Notes under the pieces: model-generated
What the model was told of the DNA's origin: nothing
Database searches by the model: none
Seen by the model: the letters and a program-made list of their open reading frames with translations, nothing else
Program-made: the position numbers and the translations under genes
Part shown: piece after piece, positions 12,301 through 24,300 of the stretch
How the letters are laid out: every line of letters starts with the position of its first letter
How positions within the stretch are numbered: position 1 is the first letter of the stretch
Source of the DNA: Actinostola sp. cb2023
Taxonomy: Eukaryota; Cnidaria; Anthozoa; Actiniaria; Actinostolidae
Length of the DNA stretch: 64,000 bases
Assembly (NCBI GenBank): GCA_033675265.1
Contig: JAUJYZ010001425.1
Span: forward strand, 220,001 to 284,000
Reading direction: 5' to 3'

Positions 12301-15300
12301 CTTTGGTTTCTTCGTTATCGCAGAGGAAAGTTGAACTTCGTATCTTTTAAACATCCAGTTGATTCAGACTACGGTATGATGTGACAAAGCTCGACCAATC
12401 TGCTGTCTCTGCCTATACATTGAAAGATCTTGTTCGATTTATCTCGAAATCAGAAAGGAATTATCGATTAAAAATCAAAAGCTGCTTCTGTTAGATTTAA
12501 GATGTGACCTCAAGTGACCTCAAATACGTTTTTAAAAGAGTGGATGCCAGTAAGGATCGAGACTAATTCTTCAACTCAAAAAATTCGAATTTAATTTTAT
12601 TTCGCCATATCATTCCTTTCGATGACCTCTTTTAGGGAAAAATACTAAAAAGTTCCAGAGATTTTTATTTTAGGAGAAATTTCCAGTTTTTAAAAACCCG
12701 TCTGTCTACTTAATTTTTTTGGCTAAATTATAAGCCAACTTTGAACAGTCGGTGTGTGTTCACCTCTAGAACTACAAAAATGACATTAAGCACACTTAAT
12801 AAACGTTTCTTGGTCTTTTCTACTGTGTAATTTATTGTTCTGTAACTTCTGTAGTTATTTTTCAAATTTGGTTTTAAAAAGGTATACTGAGCGCCATGAA
12901 CGGAACGTTGAAATATAGGCAATGTTTGAGGTACGAAATAGGAATCTGGTACATAAATGTTTGATGAAAACGCCATGCCTCTGGAAAGCTTCACGTTTGT
13001 TCTATCAGTTTAGAAAGTTTCAAGCTTGGGAATTCAATGTAGCATTTTTGAGAAATAAAACTATTATGCTTGGGACTGCCAAAATTAGCATAATTTTCGT
13101 CCTGTGGCGGACATTTTTGTCATCCAAAAAACAAAACCTAACGCCAAAACACGGCTATCTTGCATTTTTAGTTGATTGCTGCTGATGGAAAACAATGTTC
13201 GAGTCAATAGGAATGATTTTCAACAATGTTTGTGTTTCGATAGTCGTAAATAACTCTCGCAAAAGTTAAAATTAGCATAGATGGTCGATCAGATAACAGC
13301 AAAATACGAATTTTGTTTAAACAACGTTTATACGAAATTCCACCCATTCAAGCAAGTATGAATTCTGTTTAGTATTATATTTTATGATTAAAACTATTAT
13401 TTCATGCCGCAAAAATGTTTTTCGAAGGGCAGTAGCGTGACTTGCAGCAGCTACATTGCGTTACATAATTGGCTTGTCAACAAAGTGGAGCATCGTGTCA
13501 AAATATCCGAACTCTTCATGATAAAGCGCCAGTTTGAACTAGAAATCAGTGCAATTGTTTGTAAATCTTATTTGGAGCAAACTCTAAGCATTTTAGAGTG
13601 AAGAACCACAATTTTCGGAAACGGTGTTTATATTTGATCAATGAATATGCTAATTGTCACTATTTTAGGAGCTTATGTGGCTGAAATAGCTCAAATATGG
13701 TTGAAAATAACTCTTATTAACTCCAAGATTGTTATCAGTTGGCAGCGATCAACTAAAAGTGCAAGATAGTCGTGTTTTGGAATTAAGTTTTGTGTTTTAA
13801 CGACAAAAATGTCCGCCACAGGACGAAAATTATGCTAATTTTGGCAGTCCCAAGCCTAATAGTTTTATTTCTCAAAAATGCAACATTGAATTCCCAAGCT
13901 GGAAACTTTCTAAACTTGAAAGAGCAAACGTGAAGCTTTCCTGGGACATGGCGTTTTCTTCAAAAATTGATGTACCAGATTCCTTTTTCGTATTTCAAAC
14001 ATTGCCTATATTTCAACGTTCCGTTTATGGCGCTCAGTATACCTTTTTAAAACCAAATTTGAAAAACAACTACAGAAGTTACAGAAAAATAAATTATGCA
14101 GTAGAAAAGACCATGAAATGTTTATTCAGTGTACTGAATCTCATTGTTGTAGAGCTAGAGGCGAACACACACCGACTGTTCAAATTTGGCTTATTATTTA
14201 GCCGAAAATTTTCGGTCGACAGACGGGTTTTTAAACACTGGAAATTTCTCCTAAAATAAAAATCGCTGGAACTTTTTAGTATTTTCCCCTAAAATAGGTC
14301 ATCGAAAGGAATGATATGGTGAAAGAAAATTAAATTCGAATTTTTTGAGTTGAAGAATTAGTCTCGATCCTTACTGGCATCCACTCTTAAATACGTACGA
14401 CAGTGTACCTTCAAGAGTCGGAGATCTTTATCTATGAGTCACGACACAAGTCTCCCTCGTCACTGAGCGTCTTCTTCTGTAATAGATCCCTAAAATCTAA
14501 GGACGTTTTGATTTCGATTGTATTTTTGCCGTTCACTGACCTGTTTTGAGCGTGGAAATTCTGTTTTAAATAGCGCTTAACGTGGCGGTTCTAAAATTAG
14601 ATCGCGTAATAAATGTATGACTCAGACAAGGATCATACAACTGTCATCGTACTGAAAAGAACACGGATTTTCGAACATTGACCTTTCTCGCCTTTGCTTT
14701 GATGTAGTTTTGAAGTACGATTTTTACGATTCCTTTTCCTTGTGAATTTTTCAAACGTGGAATAAAATAAACATTCATCATGAGTTATTGAAAATGATAC
14801 GTCTTGAGGTTGCATAGGTCAGATGGTTCTGATAACGCCCTCACGTTTGTTTTTGTTAAATATATTTTAAGCGAGCTTCTAGTCCTTCTACCACTTCTAG
14901 TCATTGAACGATGAACTAGAATCCTGACCTTTTAATAGCTTGAAGATCTACAGCTGCTTTCAAAACTAAGATTCAAATCTACTTGAGTTCTGTGTGTCGT
15001 TTGTTTTTTTCTTATCTGCTGAGTAATCTTGAAACTCGATACGATTAAATACGTCGCATACTTTCGTCATTCTTCGACCGAAGAAAACTACTACTACCGA
15101 AAAACGCATTTTCTAACTCGGGCTTCCTTCGGAAGGGCCCGAGTAATGAGTGTATACAGTCAATGTCATTAACGTTTTCCAGCTAAAAAGAGATTAACAC
15201 TACAATAAATGTATCATCATATATTCGTTTTGCGTGCATGAAACAAGCTATTATTGTGCACGTGGAGCTGATGTAATTCAAAGTATGAAGTATATCGGCT

Positions 15301-18300
15301 CCACGTGCACAATAATTGCTCAGATCGCGCGTGCAAAACGAATATATGAGACACGTGACATTTATTGTAGTGTTAATAGGATGCCCTCCAAAAATCATGT
15401 TATTATCATTAACATCGATATACAAGGTCAAATAATTTATACACAACTGATAAATAAAAATACTTTACTGAATTATCATTGGGTATACTCAGCTTATTAA
15501 AAACTGGGGGTGTAATAATAATACAAAAGTACAAAAGTATTATAATAGTTAACGTTGTTCTTTTAAACATAAAGATCTCTGAAATGGTGAAAAAGCATTT
15601 CAAACTATAACTCTTTTTCTTTAAGCAACCTTAGTACTTGTACCTCAGTCATCTAATCACTGTCAGTGTCACTCTCTATAATTATTCGGCGGCGCTTTGT
15701 TGTCGTAGCTGTGGGCTGAAATGCTCCCGGGTACACGTTCATTGTCCCTATTTGAATGTTTTGTGTACAATTTGGGGTGTTTCATGGTGCTACAGTCTGC
15801 ATTGTATTCTTGGTTAGGTTTCTTTGTATGCAGGGTATTGTTTTGGTTCAAGTTCATTCTTCTCGTTCTTTGTGTTCATTGTCTAACGTCATCTGGTGTT
15901 CTGCAACACCAAGAAACCTCCACAATTTGGATACGGTTGAGCCAAGGAGATAAACTCATTTTGGAGTGATTGTGAAACGAGGCCAGAGCCAGGGATAGTA
16001 GTATGGTGCGTCGAGCTTCCAGGAGCTGTTGGCTGACTGACGGGCTGAAGTGCTTCATTCAGTAGCTTTGAACATTCTCTCTTTTGTGCACTTGTAGTTT
16101 GGCTGATATAATGTGAAAGACTTCTTTCATCTTTGTGCTTTGTGATGGCACATATTTTCTTGGTATCAACGCCTCGTTGATACAAACTTGTGACAGTTGA
16201 AGCCCGGACACAGTGATTAGTATACCTCTCAGATAACTCAGCTTTAACTGAAATTCTTTCCATGATTTTAGTGATGGTATTTTTCCCAAGCGGTTCATTT
16301 CTGAACCAGTTGCCGGTGCTGGTTTTACCAACGTGCTGGTTGGGAGTCTGAAAAAGTGCCTCACATTCGGGATGACTCTTGCTCAGGTAGAATTCAAGTG
16401 CAGCCACAGGATCAAGGGCATCTGAAGTTCCGTACATCCGAGTAGAGCTGGTCAGATTGCTTAGAACCTCCTTGGTGGTTCTTGGTCTGCTCTGTTAGTT
16501 TTTCTGTGATATAACGAGCTCCTGTGTCATCGTATTTCATCTCATAGGACAGTTTGGTAAGCTCGCGCCAGCCTTCTCTTCCACGCCGGCCAAAATGGAA
16601 GCACAAGGAAAACCAGACAAACTCAACTAACTTCGTCGGGTCTTTCCATACACCGTCTATCAACCCTTCCACAAAGTATTTATTCAATTTCTCCATATCC
16701 CCAGCCTCAATGGATGGTTTATGCTTAGGTTTAACGTTCATCTCTTTTGTGTATAACTTGGCTTTTGCTTCAAACATTTTGTTTGCAGACATGAAATCAC
16801 TATCTTGCAAAATGTTGACATTACGACTGAATGGAGGCGATGTGATGTGGCGATGTATAGCTGCTCTTATTCCAGTCAAAGCACTTGGAGTCAGTGTGTC
16901 ACGATTCCTTCGGACAGGCAACACCCCAGCTCCCGTCCTTCACGTCTTCCCCGTAAGAGAACAGTCTTATGCACACATAACGACAAACACATTTAATTTC
17001 CTTCAATAACTGTAACTTGATGTTTCTCAAGACTAATTCTAGATTATTCAGTTTAAAGTAATTTCTACAGATATTTCTAAGGTAGTTCTAAATGATATAT
17101 AAATATGCTTTACACAAAATACAAATGTTTTATACTTAATGTTCTGGCGGCTTTTGTTTTCGTTCGTAGGCGATTTTGCAGTGGACTTTAACGAAGTGGT
17201 GAACTTTAGTAAAGTTAACATATAGACTTTCTTGTTCTCTAGTACCTCACAGTTGTCCACAATTCTTTGTACACTGAATTCACGACCTCGTGCTCTAGAG
17301 GTTGACTTCTCTTCCAACCAGTATAGGAACTTGTGTTGACTCTGTTCCACTGTTTATAGCTTTCTTTAATTCGTGTTCCAAAGATTCGTCTGCGAATTCT
17401 CTCCTTACTCATGGGACTCTGAGTGAGTCTGTTCCAATGACTCTCCAAGTTCTTTGCTTATCATGGGACTCTGAGTGAGTCTGTTCCAATGACTTCTTAC
17501 TCTTCTTGTAAGATTTACTTTCACTTCAAGCGAACTTGTCCTCTCCTTGTTCTTTCGAACGTGTCTTCTCTCAACTACCAAAACCGCTTCGAGGCGTATT
17601 ATTATGATTAACAAAATACAATCATTACGAATAATTACGTACATATTCTCGTGCAATCGTGCAATCGTGGAATGTTACTTAAATAAACACATTACTATTG
17701 AAGCTAAATTAATTAACCTAAATTCGTGACACAGTGGCTGGCCTTTTTCGGTTTTCACCTCGGCGTAGAACTTTCGCAGAATCTCATTGAGTTCGCTTGG
17801 AAAAACGGTTTTCAAATCCAGCTTCATTTTTCGCTTATCGCACCACTTCTCTAACTTTTTCAAGCCCCATTCAGTTGCTCTTTTGGTACTTTTTGCCTGA
17901 GCATTTTTCTCTATTTCATCGAGTTGTTCTTGGCCTAGATCTGAACTTTGACTACTGCTTATAACAAAATTTGGAAGTTCCTCACTTATGTTTTCCGCCA
18001 TAGCAAAACTTTTTCGTAAAAAAAAGTTTTTTAACTTCAGAATTCAGATGACACTCGCGCGCTTTTGAGTGGCTTCCTCACGAAATCTGATTGGCCAACA
18101 GCAATCGCACGATCCATTCTCAGCCAATCAGAAGCAGGGCGTTAAATGTGTTTGCAGCCCGCTCGGTTCGTCATCGGCCCGCTAGCTTGATAGTTTTCAC
18201 GAGGGCAGTTTATCATTTGGCCGCGTATATTGATGTTAATCCCTTTTTAGCTGGACAACGTTAATGACAATGACTGTATGAGGGCCACCTGAAAATTATC

Positions 18301-21300
18301 ATATTTGGTAACGTGCTTCTATGTGCTCTTTATAATATTCATTAATAATTCATTAGGCAGCTGTCCAATCTGTGCTCAGCATTCTGGTCACGTGGCTACC
18401 TTGTAACTCCCATACAATTTCCAAGAAACTAAAAGCACGGGGAGGGATTGAATAGTTGGCAGGGAATAGGTGGGGTTGATTAATTACTGCAATTGTTCAT
18501 AAGTATGATACAGAATAGTAATAAAGCTTATTAGTATTCTGTATCTGATACAGAATACTAATAGACCTTATTAGTATTCTGTATCAGATACAGAATACTA
18601 ATAAGCTCTATAAGTATTCTGTATCGATCAATGCATTATATGAGAGGAACAATACATTATCGATCCTAAAAGCTAATTAAGAAAAATCAGTACACGTTAG
18701 ATTTTGTTCCGCAGTTTCTTTAATGTAACTCCCTTCATTGGAGCTTAGCACCTTCACAGTTTTAGCTTACTTACTAATGATACAATCATTGGATTTCTAG
18801 CTTTGTGCGGCAATACTTTCACAATCTCAAATAAATTATAACCTGACAAACTTTGAAAGACACGAGATTACTTCAAAATAAGGACTTCGCACAGTTCTCG
18901 CTAAATATTGCGTTACTTGCTACATTATTCTTTTCAAGAACCTCGAATTAGAAAGTGGTAAAGTAATGTTAGTCGAACTAGAACTTCATACGGAATTTAT
19001 GTGTCAAAAGAAAGTCAATAGACTCTTTCCTTGCTACCTTGTTTTTACGAGATATCTGCCAGACTTCAGAAATCCGTCTTTACACTCCACTTCGGTGCTA
19101 TGGGCACATTCCCTCAACACTGAACTGACTCTCTTGTGATGCACTTTTGGCAGTTTACGAAAATTGTCAGACATCGTCTCAAATGCCCGTCTTAGCTCTA
19201 TGACCTTCTGTGAGAACTGTTCTTGATTTGATTGAAAAGAATCAAAACTCCGTTCGCATTCACAATTAAAGCGCCCTTTGAAAACCAAACAAAAGTGTAA
19301 ATGATATTCTAAATGAAAAAGCATTCATATTGCATATTTGCCGTATTTGTTCTTTGTATGTCTTAATGAGCAATCAACTCTATCCAAAAACTATCAAGTA
19401 TGAAAAGGAATAAAACATTTATTAAACAATCGACATCTTAACTAAGCTATAATGCGAAACTGCCTTCATTGTTTAGCTAGTGCGGTCAAGCAATCGGAAT
19501 GAGAATTGAATGCTAAAAGAGCAGTTATTTAATTATTATATTCTTTTCATCTCAATCAGATATTGACTACAATTCTGGTTGAAACGCCTACCTGGTTCAA
19601 ACAATGATTAAACAATATCATAAGTAATTTACAATATTCGTGACAATGTTGTATCTTATTTACAATCTCTCGCCTTCGGCTCGAGATTGTAAATAAGATA
19701 CAACATTGCCACTCATATTGTAAATAATACTTATTAAACGAGAGGCCGTGTTGTATCGGTGGAAATAGATACGAGCCGAAGGCGAGTATTTCTATATCCG
19801 ATACGTACAACACGGCCTCGAGGTTTATTTCTAGCATGGTTGTGGTGAATCGCAATAAATTTCACATTCAATTAATTTCTTTTAATTCGTTTAGCAACCT
19901 GTAAGACGTACCGCAACACTGATGAAATCGTAACTTTCGACAAACGCTCCTACACCTACCAACAAAGCACAGGGTGCCCACACGTACTGGCGAAGGATTG
20001 CTCCAAGAAAGACTTGTTTGTTGTCTTCTTGAAAAAGAATGACAAAAACGAAAAGGAAGTTACTGTAGTTGTGAAAGACAAGAAAGGCAGAGGTCACGTG
20101 TTTGTGATTAAACCAGATCTCACAGTAGAACATGATGGCAGTGTTTTGCAGCTGAAGGTAATAGACGAGTGCATGATTCCAGTGTACGTAAAAGAGGAGC
20201 ATTATGAGTGCAGTTCACCTTCACATGTTGAATAACAAATGAACTGAGCTCAAGATTCCAAGCTGGAAAAATATTCAATTGAAGTTAAAAAAGTGTTTCA
20301 AAATGGATATCCAGTGTTTCAGATTTTTATACAATAAAATTGTTACAATAACAGCGTAATCTCGCAATCTGATTGGCTCTCAGCCATTGTCAATAAGAGT
20401 ACAGACACATAAAATGACGAATCGCTTGCGCACGGAGCCAGCGTGCGCTTGAAACGGTTTTTCTTTCAAACTTTGTGCTTGCTTTTGGATGTTTTTTTTT
20501 ACTTTGTTATTGTAAAAAAGAAATCGCAAGCGGTTTTCCATTGTCTGTACTCTTATTGACAATGGATTTGACGTCACAAAATGTTCAAAACGCTGCGCTC
20601 GTGGTTCCACTTGAGGTTTGAATATTTTGTGACGTCAAATCCATTGTCAATAAGAGTACAGACAATGGAAAACCGCTTGCGATTTGTTAATTTTACAATA
20701 ACAGACCGTAATCTCGCAATCTGATTGGCTCTCAGCCATTGTCAATAAGAGTACATACACATAGAATGACGCGCTTGAAACGGTTTTTCTTTCAAACTTT
20801 ATCCTTGTTTTTGGATGTTTTTTTAAATTTGTTATTGAAAAAACAAATCGCAGGCGGTTTTCCATGCGAGAGGTTTCACTGCAAAGTTTTGAACATTTTG
20901 TGACGTCAAATCCATTGTCAATAAGAGTACAGACAATGGAAAACCGCTTGCGATTTGTTAATTTTACAATAACAGACCGTAATCTCGCAATCTGATTGGC
21001 TCTCAGCCATTGTCAATAAGAGTACATACACATAGAATGACGCGCTTGAAACGGTTTTTCTTTCAAACTTTATCCTTGTTTTTGGATGTTTTTTTTAAAT
21101 TTGTTATTGAAAAAACAAATCGCAGGCGGTTTTCCATGCGAGAGGTTTCACTGCAAAGTTTTGAACATTTTGTGACGTCAAATCCATTGTCAATAAGAGT
21201 ACAGACAATGGAATTAAAACCACTTGCGATTTGTTAAATTTCTAGCATTGTCTGTACAATTTTCCATATAAGAGCTAGGCTGCAAATATAGAACAGATTG

Positions 21301-24300
21301 AAACTCACACTTACTGACTTCATTGATGCCATGTATAATTGTTATTTACTGAATGCCAACTGTTTCTCTCTCGTGCTTCAGGGAAATGCTCAACATCGAT
21401 TTGCAAAAATTCCTCACGTCTGCAAAGTTAGTAAATCCATGAAGTATTTGGTGATTCGATGTAAAGTTGGAGTAACAGTTATAACAAGCCTGGAGAAGAT
21501 TAAAGTGAAAGTCTCACCGTGGTGAGTGTATTAATATGAAGGACATTGGCTCTCAGTTTCGTCAACAAACGCTTGTTCAGAGTCAGGAGAGTCTCCAATT
21601 GGTCCACACAATCCTAATAAAATCGCCGTTGTATTCCCAGGGAGTTTGCTAAAGCATCGGCGATGTTTTATCAGTTATAAAACCATACGACAGTGGTGAT
21701 GCTGATAGTGGAGATTCTTTGTATTGGGATCCCTGTGTGTACTAGATAGACGATGGGATCCATGTGTTGTGGCAAGGTGCGCCTTGGCGGACCACTGAAA
21801 AAATATGATAGTAATGATGATGATGAGTGCAAATCGGAACTAGCGAGTACACTAGTATGGGCTTCGTCAGTGTATAATGATAATTTCAAAGGTTAAAGGA
21901 AATGTATAACACCGTGAGAAAGATTACTTAACTTTACTGACGTTTCGAGCCGGTTGCTTTGCCTGCCTAAGATGGTTTGCACGTGCCGGCAGCCATGACA
22001 GGGGGCAGGAACAATAAAAGCATTTTACATGAGGAAGAATTCAATTTCTTATGGGAAATGTATTCCTTTATCCTGTCATGGCTGCTGGCATGTGTAAACC
22101 CTCTATTAATTGTAAACCCTCTATTAATTGTAAACCCTCTATTAATTGTAAACCCTCTATTAATTGTAAACCCTCTATTAATTGTAAACCCTCTATTAAT
22201 TGTAAACCCTCTATTAATTGTAAAAACTCTATTAATTGTTGTTTTGTTGTTAGGTACTTCCATTACATGTGTGGCCTGTGTGGAAACTACGACTGGATAC
22301 CTACTACTCGTTATTCATTGGCTGACGATTTTGGCACCAGGTGGCTTGTGCCTGGTAAAGCTTGTAGTTCAGGTAGAACCAGATACTATGGTTTATTCAT
22401 GCAATATTTTCTTTTTGTCGCCATCATGATTTCATAGCAGCTTGTGAAGTGATAGCCTGCGTAGCGGCGTACGGGAAAAGGGAAGGAGGGAGGGGAAGGG
22501 GGGAAGGGGGGAAAGGGGAGGAGGAGGAGGAGGAGGGGGAGGAGAGGGGGAGGGGGATTGGGGGGGAGAGGGGATCAATACACCCCCTAATTAATATTCA
22601 AGATTGCGAAATAAATAAACCAATCAAAATCGTCTTTTTTACACTGTGAAGTGTGAAATGTACATGTACATGTAATTTGACAAACGAACGAGGGAAAGGC
22701 ATGGTCGCTTAAAAGTCTTTTTACGATCTATGGTATTTATAAAAGGCTACACAAACTGAATAAACATATAGCACTTAAATGAAAGGAAGTTTTTATTAGA
22801 GACAGTTATCTACAGAATCATACAACTCAACTGTCAACATATTTATACGATTGCGGACGTTTCTGAACGAACTCCTGATCGAATCGCCGTCTTCAAAAAA
22901 CCTTTGAACTTCGGTCCGTAGAAACCCACATTCAACTGAATCCTTCCTTTTAACCCTTAGATTCCCAGAAAGTTAAATTACCGTGGAAGTTTTTATTAGA
23001 GACTATATTCCAGTATATAAATCGAGAAGAGAAGAGAAGGCCAGATATCTAGAGAATCAACTGTCAACATTACGAGTTAATTTAATAAGCTTTCTACATT
23101 ACGATTAGCTCGAGCTTTACCCTAACTTGTTCGACATCGTATTATAGAGCTTAACAAAGCCTCTGGAACCAGGGTACTCGAGCTTCTTGTTCAAAGCACA
23201 GTTGTGGTATTTTAGCCTGACTTGCTGAAACCCCTCAGTTGTCTGTTACTTCTTCAGTAGACTGATTCCATAAGTCGGTCTGTTCGCTCTTTGTCGATTC
23301 TCAGCGACCTCCAGGGTAAAAGAGCGAAAACATGCAGCCGCTTAAATGGAATCAGTCTACTTCTTCAGCACTAGCGAAGATCAATTTTGGCGGCGACTCG
23401 TGTACTACAAGACTGATTCCCAAGAACTTGACCTCAATCGGCTTCGTGTTGTACTAGAAAAACCGCTTCTCCTTTCACTTCAGCGAGTACTCTAAAAATT
23501 AGGCTTTGCGACCTTTTCCTTATAACAAGGAGTTTATAACACTGAGTTTTGTTCTGATCTATCTGATCAAAACCATTATCGAACGCCAGTGTTTAAAACA
23601 ATAGAGGCATTTGATTGACAGCTGATTAACCAATGAGTATTTTACGTTCAAAATTTGAACGTAAAATACGAGGAATGTGGGGTTATCATTGCAGGCGTTC
23701 CCTTCCGCTCTCTCCCCAATCCCCTCTCCTCTCCTCCCCTTCCCCCCTTCCCTCCCTCCTTCCCTTTTCCCGTACGCCGCTACGCAGGCTAGTGAAGTGA
23801 TTGTTAAAGAAATAGATGACATTTTGCCGTGTGTCTGTGCTCTTATAGATGCAGATGAAAACAAAAAAAAGTACGCCACGAGACGAAGTTGTAGACACTA
23901 TATGCGTTACACTATAGCCATTTGGGACTGATCAGAACACTCGAGAAGTGTTTATAGGCACTCCGCTACGCCTCGTGCTTCTCCTAATACTTCTCTCGTG
24001 TTCTGATCAGTTCCTGCCGCATGCTCTAAATCTGCCGCATGCTCTAAATCTGCACACACGCGCTCGTTTTCTATATCTTGACTATCACGCGCTAAGAGTT
24101 ATTCCATCTGTTTCACTTTTCCTTTATTTTTTCTATAGAGTGCAAAGTTATTCACAGTCCTGTAGTCAAACTCAAAGACGACAAACTGTGTGTTACCACC
24201 TCTCCAGTTACACGCTGTGCACCTCACTGCCAAGCAACCAAGACCACTACCAGCCAACTTGGTTATCACTGCATCGATAAGACATCAGCACTGGCCAAGC

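Larger units (their letters stand above)
15371..18240 (-). mobile_element. Crypton-type tyrosine recombinase element
   Basis: The inserted 15378-18233 segment is flanked by direct repeats TGTTAAT (15371-15377 and 18234-18240). It has no terminal inverted repeats and encodes a split tyrosine recombinase on the minus strand. Cryptons move by tyrosine recombinase and show short direct repeats without TIRs, which is what is seen. The 3' 500 bp (15,378-15,888) are noncoding and AT-rich. Confidence 0.8.
15158..18275. mobile_element. MITE, copy 3 of the three-copy family, interrupted by a Crypton
   Basis: The left part 15158-15377 and right tail 18241-18275 together make one member of the family seen at 7371-7654 (AGTCAATGTCATTAACG on the left, complement on the right). 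The 2.86 kb between them is a later insertion, since removing it and one copy of TGTTAAT restores family sequence. Confidence 0.85.

Noticed and set aside
12728..14259. Pair of similar 88 and 109 codon frames in opposite orientation
   Set aside because: They are mirror copies within inverted-repeat arms of a foldback element and show no known family.
22095..22238. Telomere-like repeats (TAAACCC)
   Set aside because: The 18-bp unit only contains TAAACCC by chance; the true period and sequence are not telomeric.
22449..22649. Glycine/glutamate/arginine-rich protein
   Set aside because: This is read-through from exon 16 into the purine-rich TIR of the inserted element.
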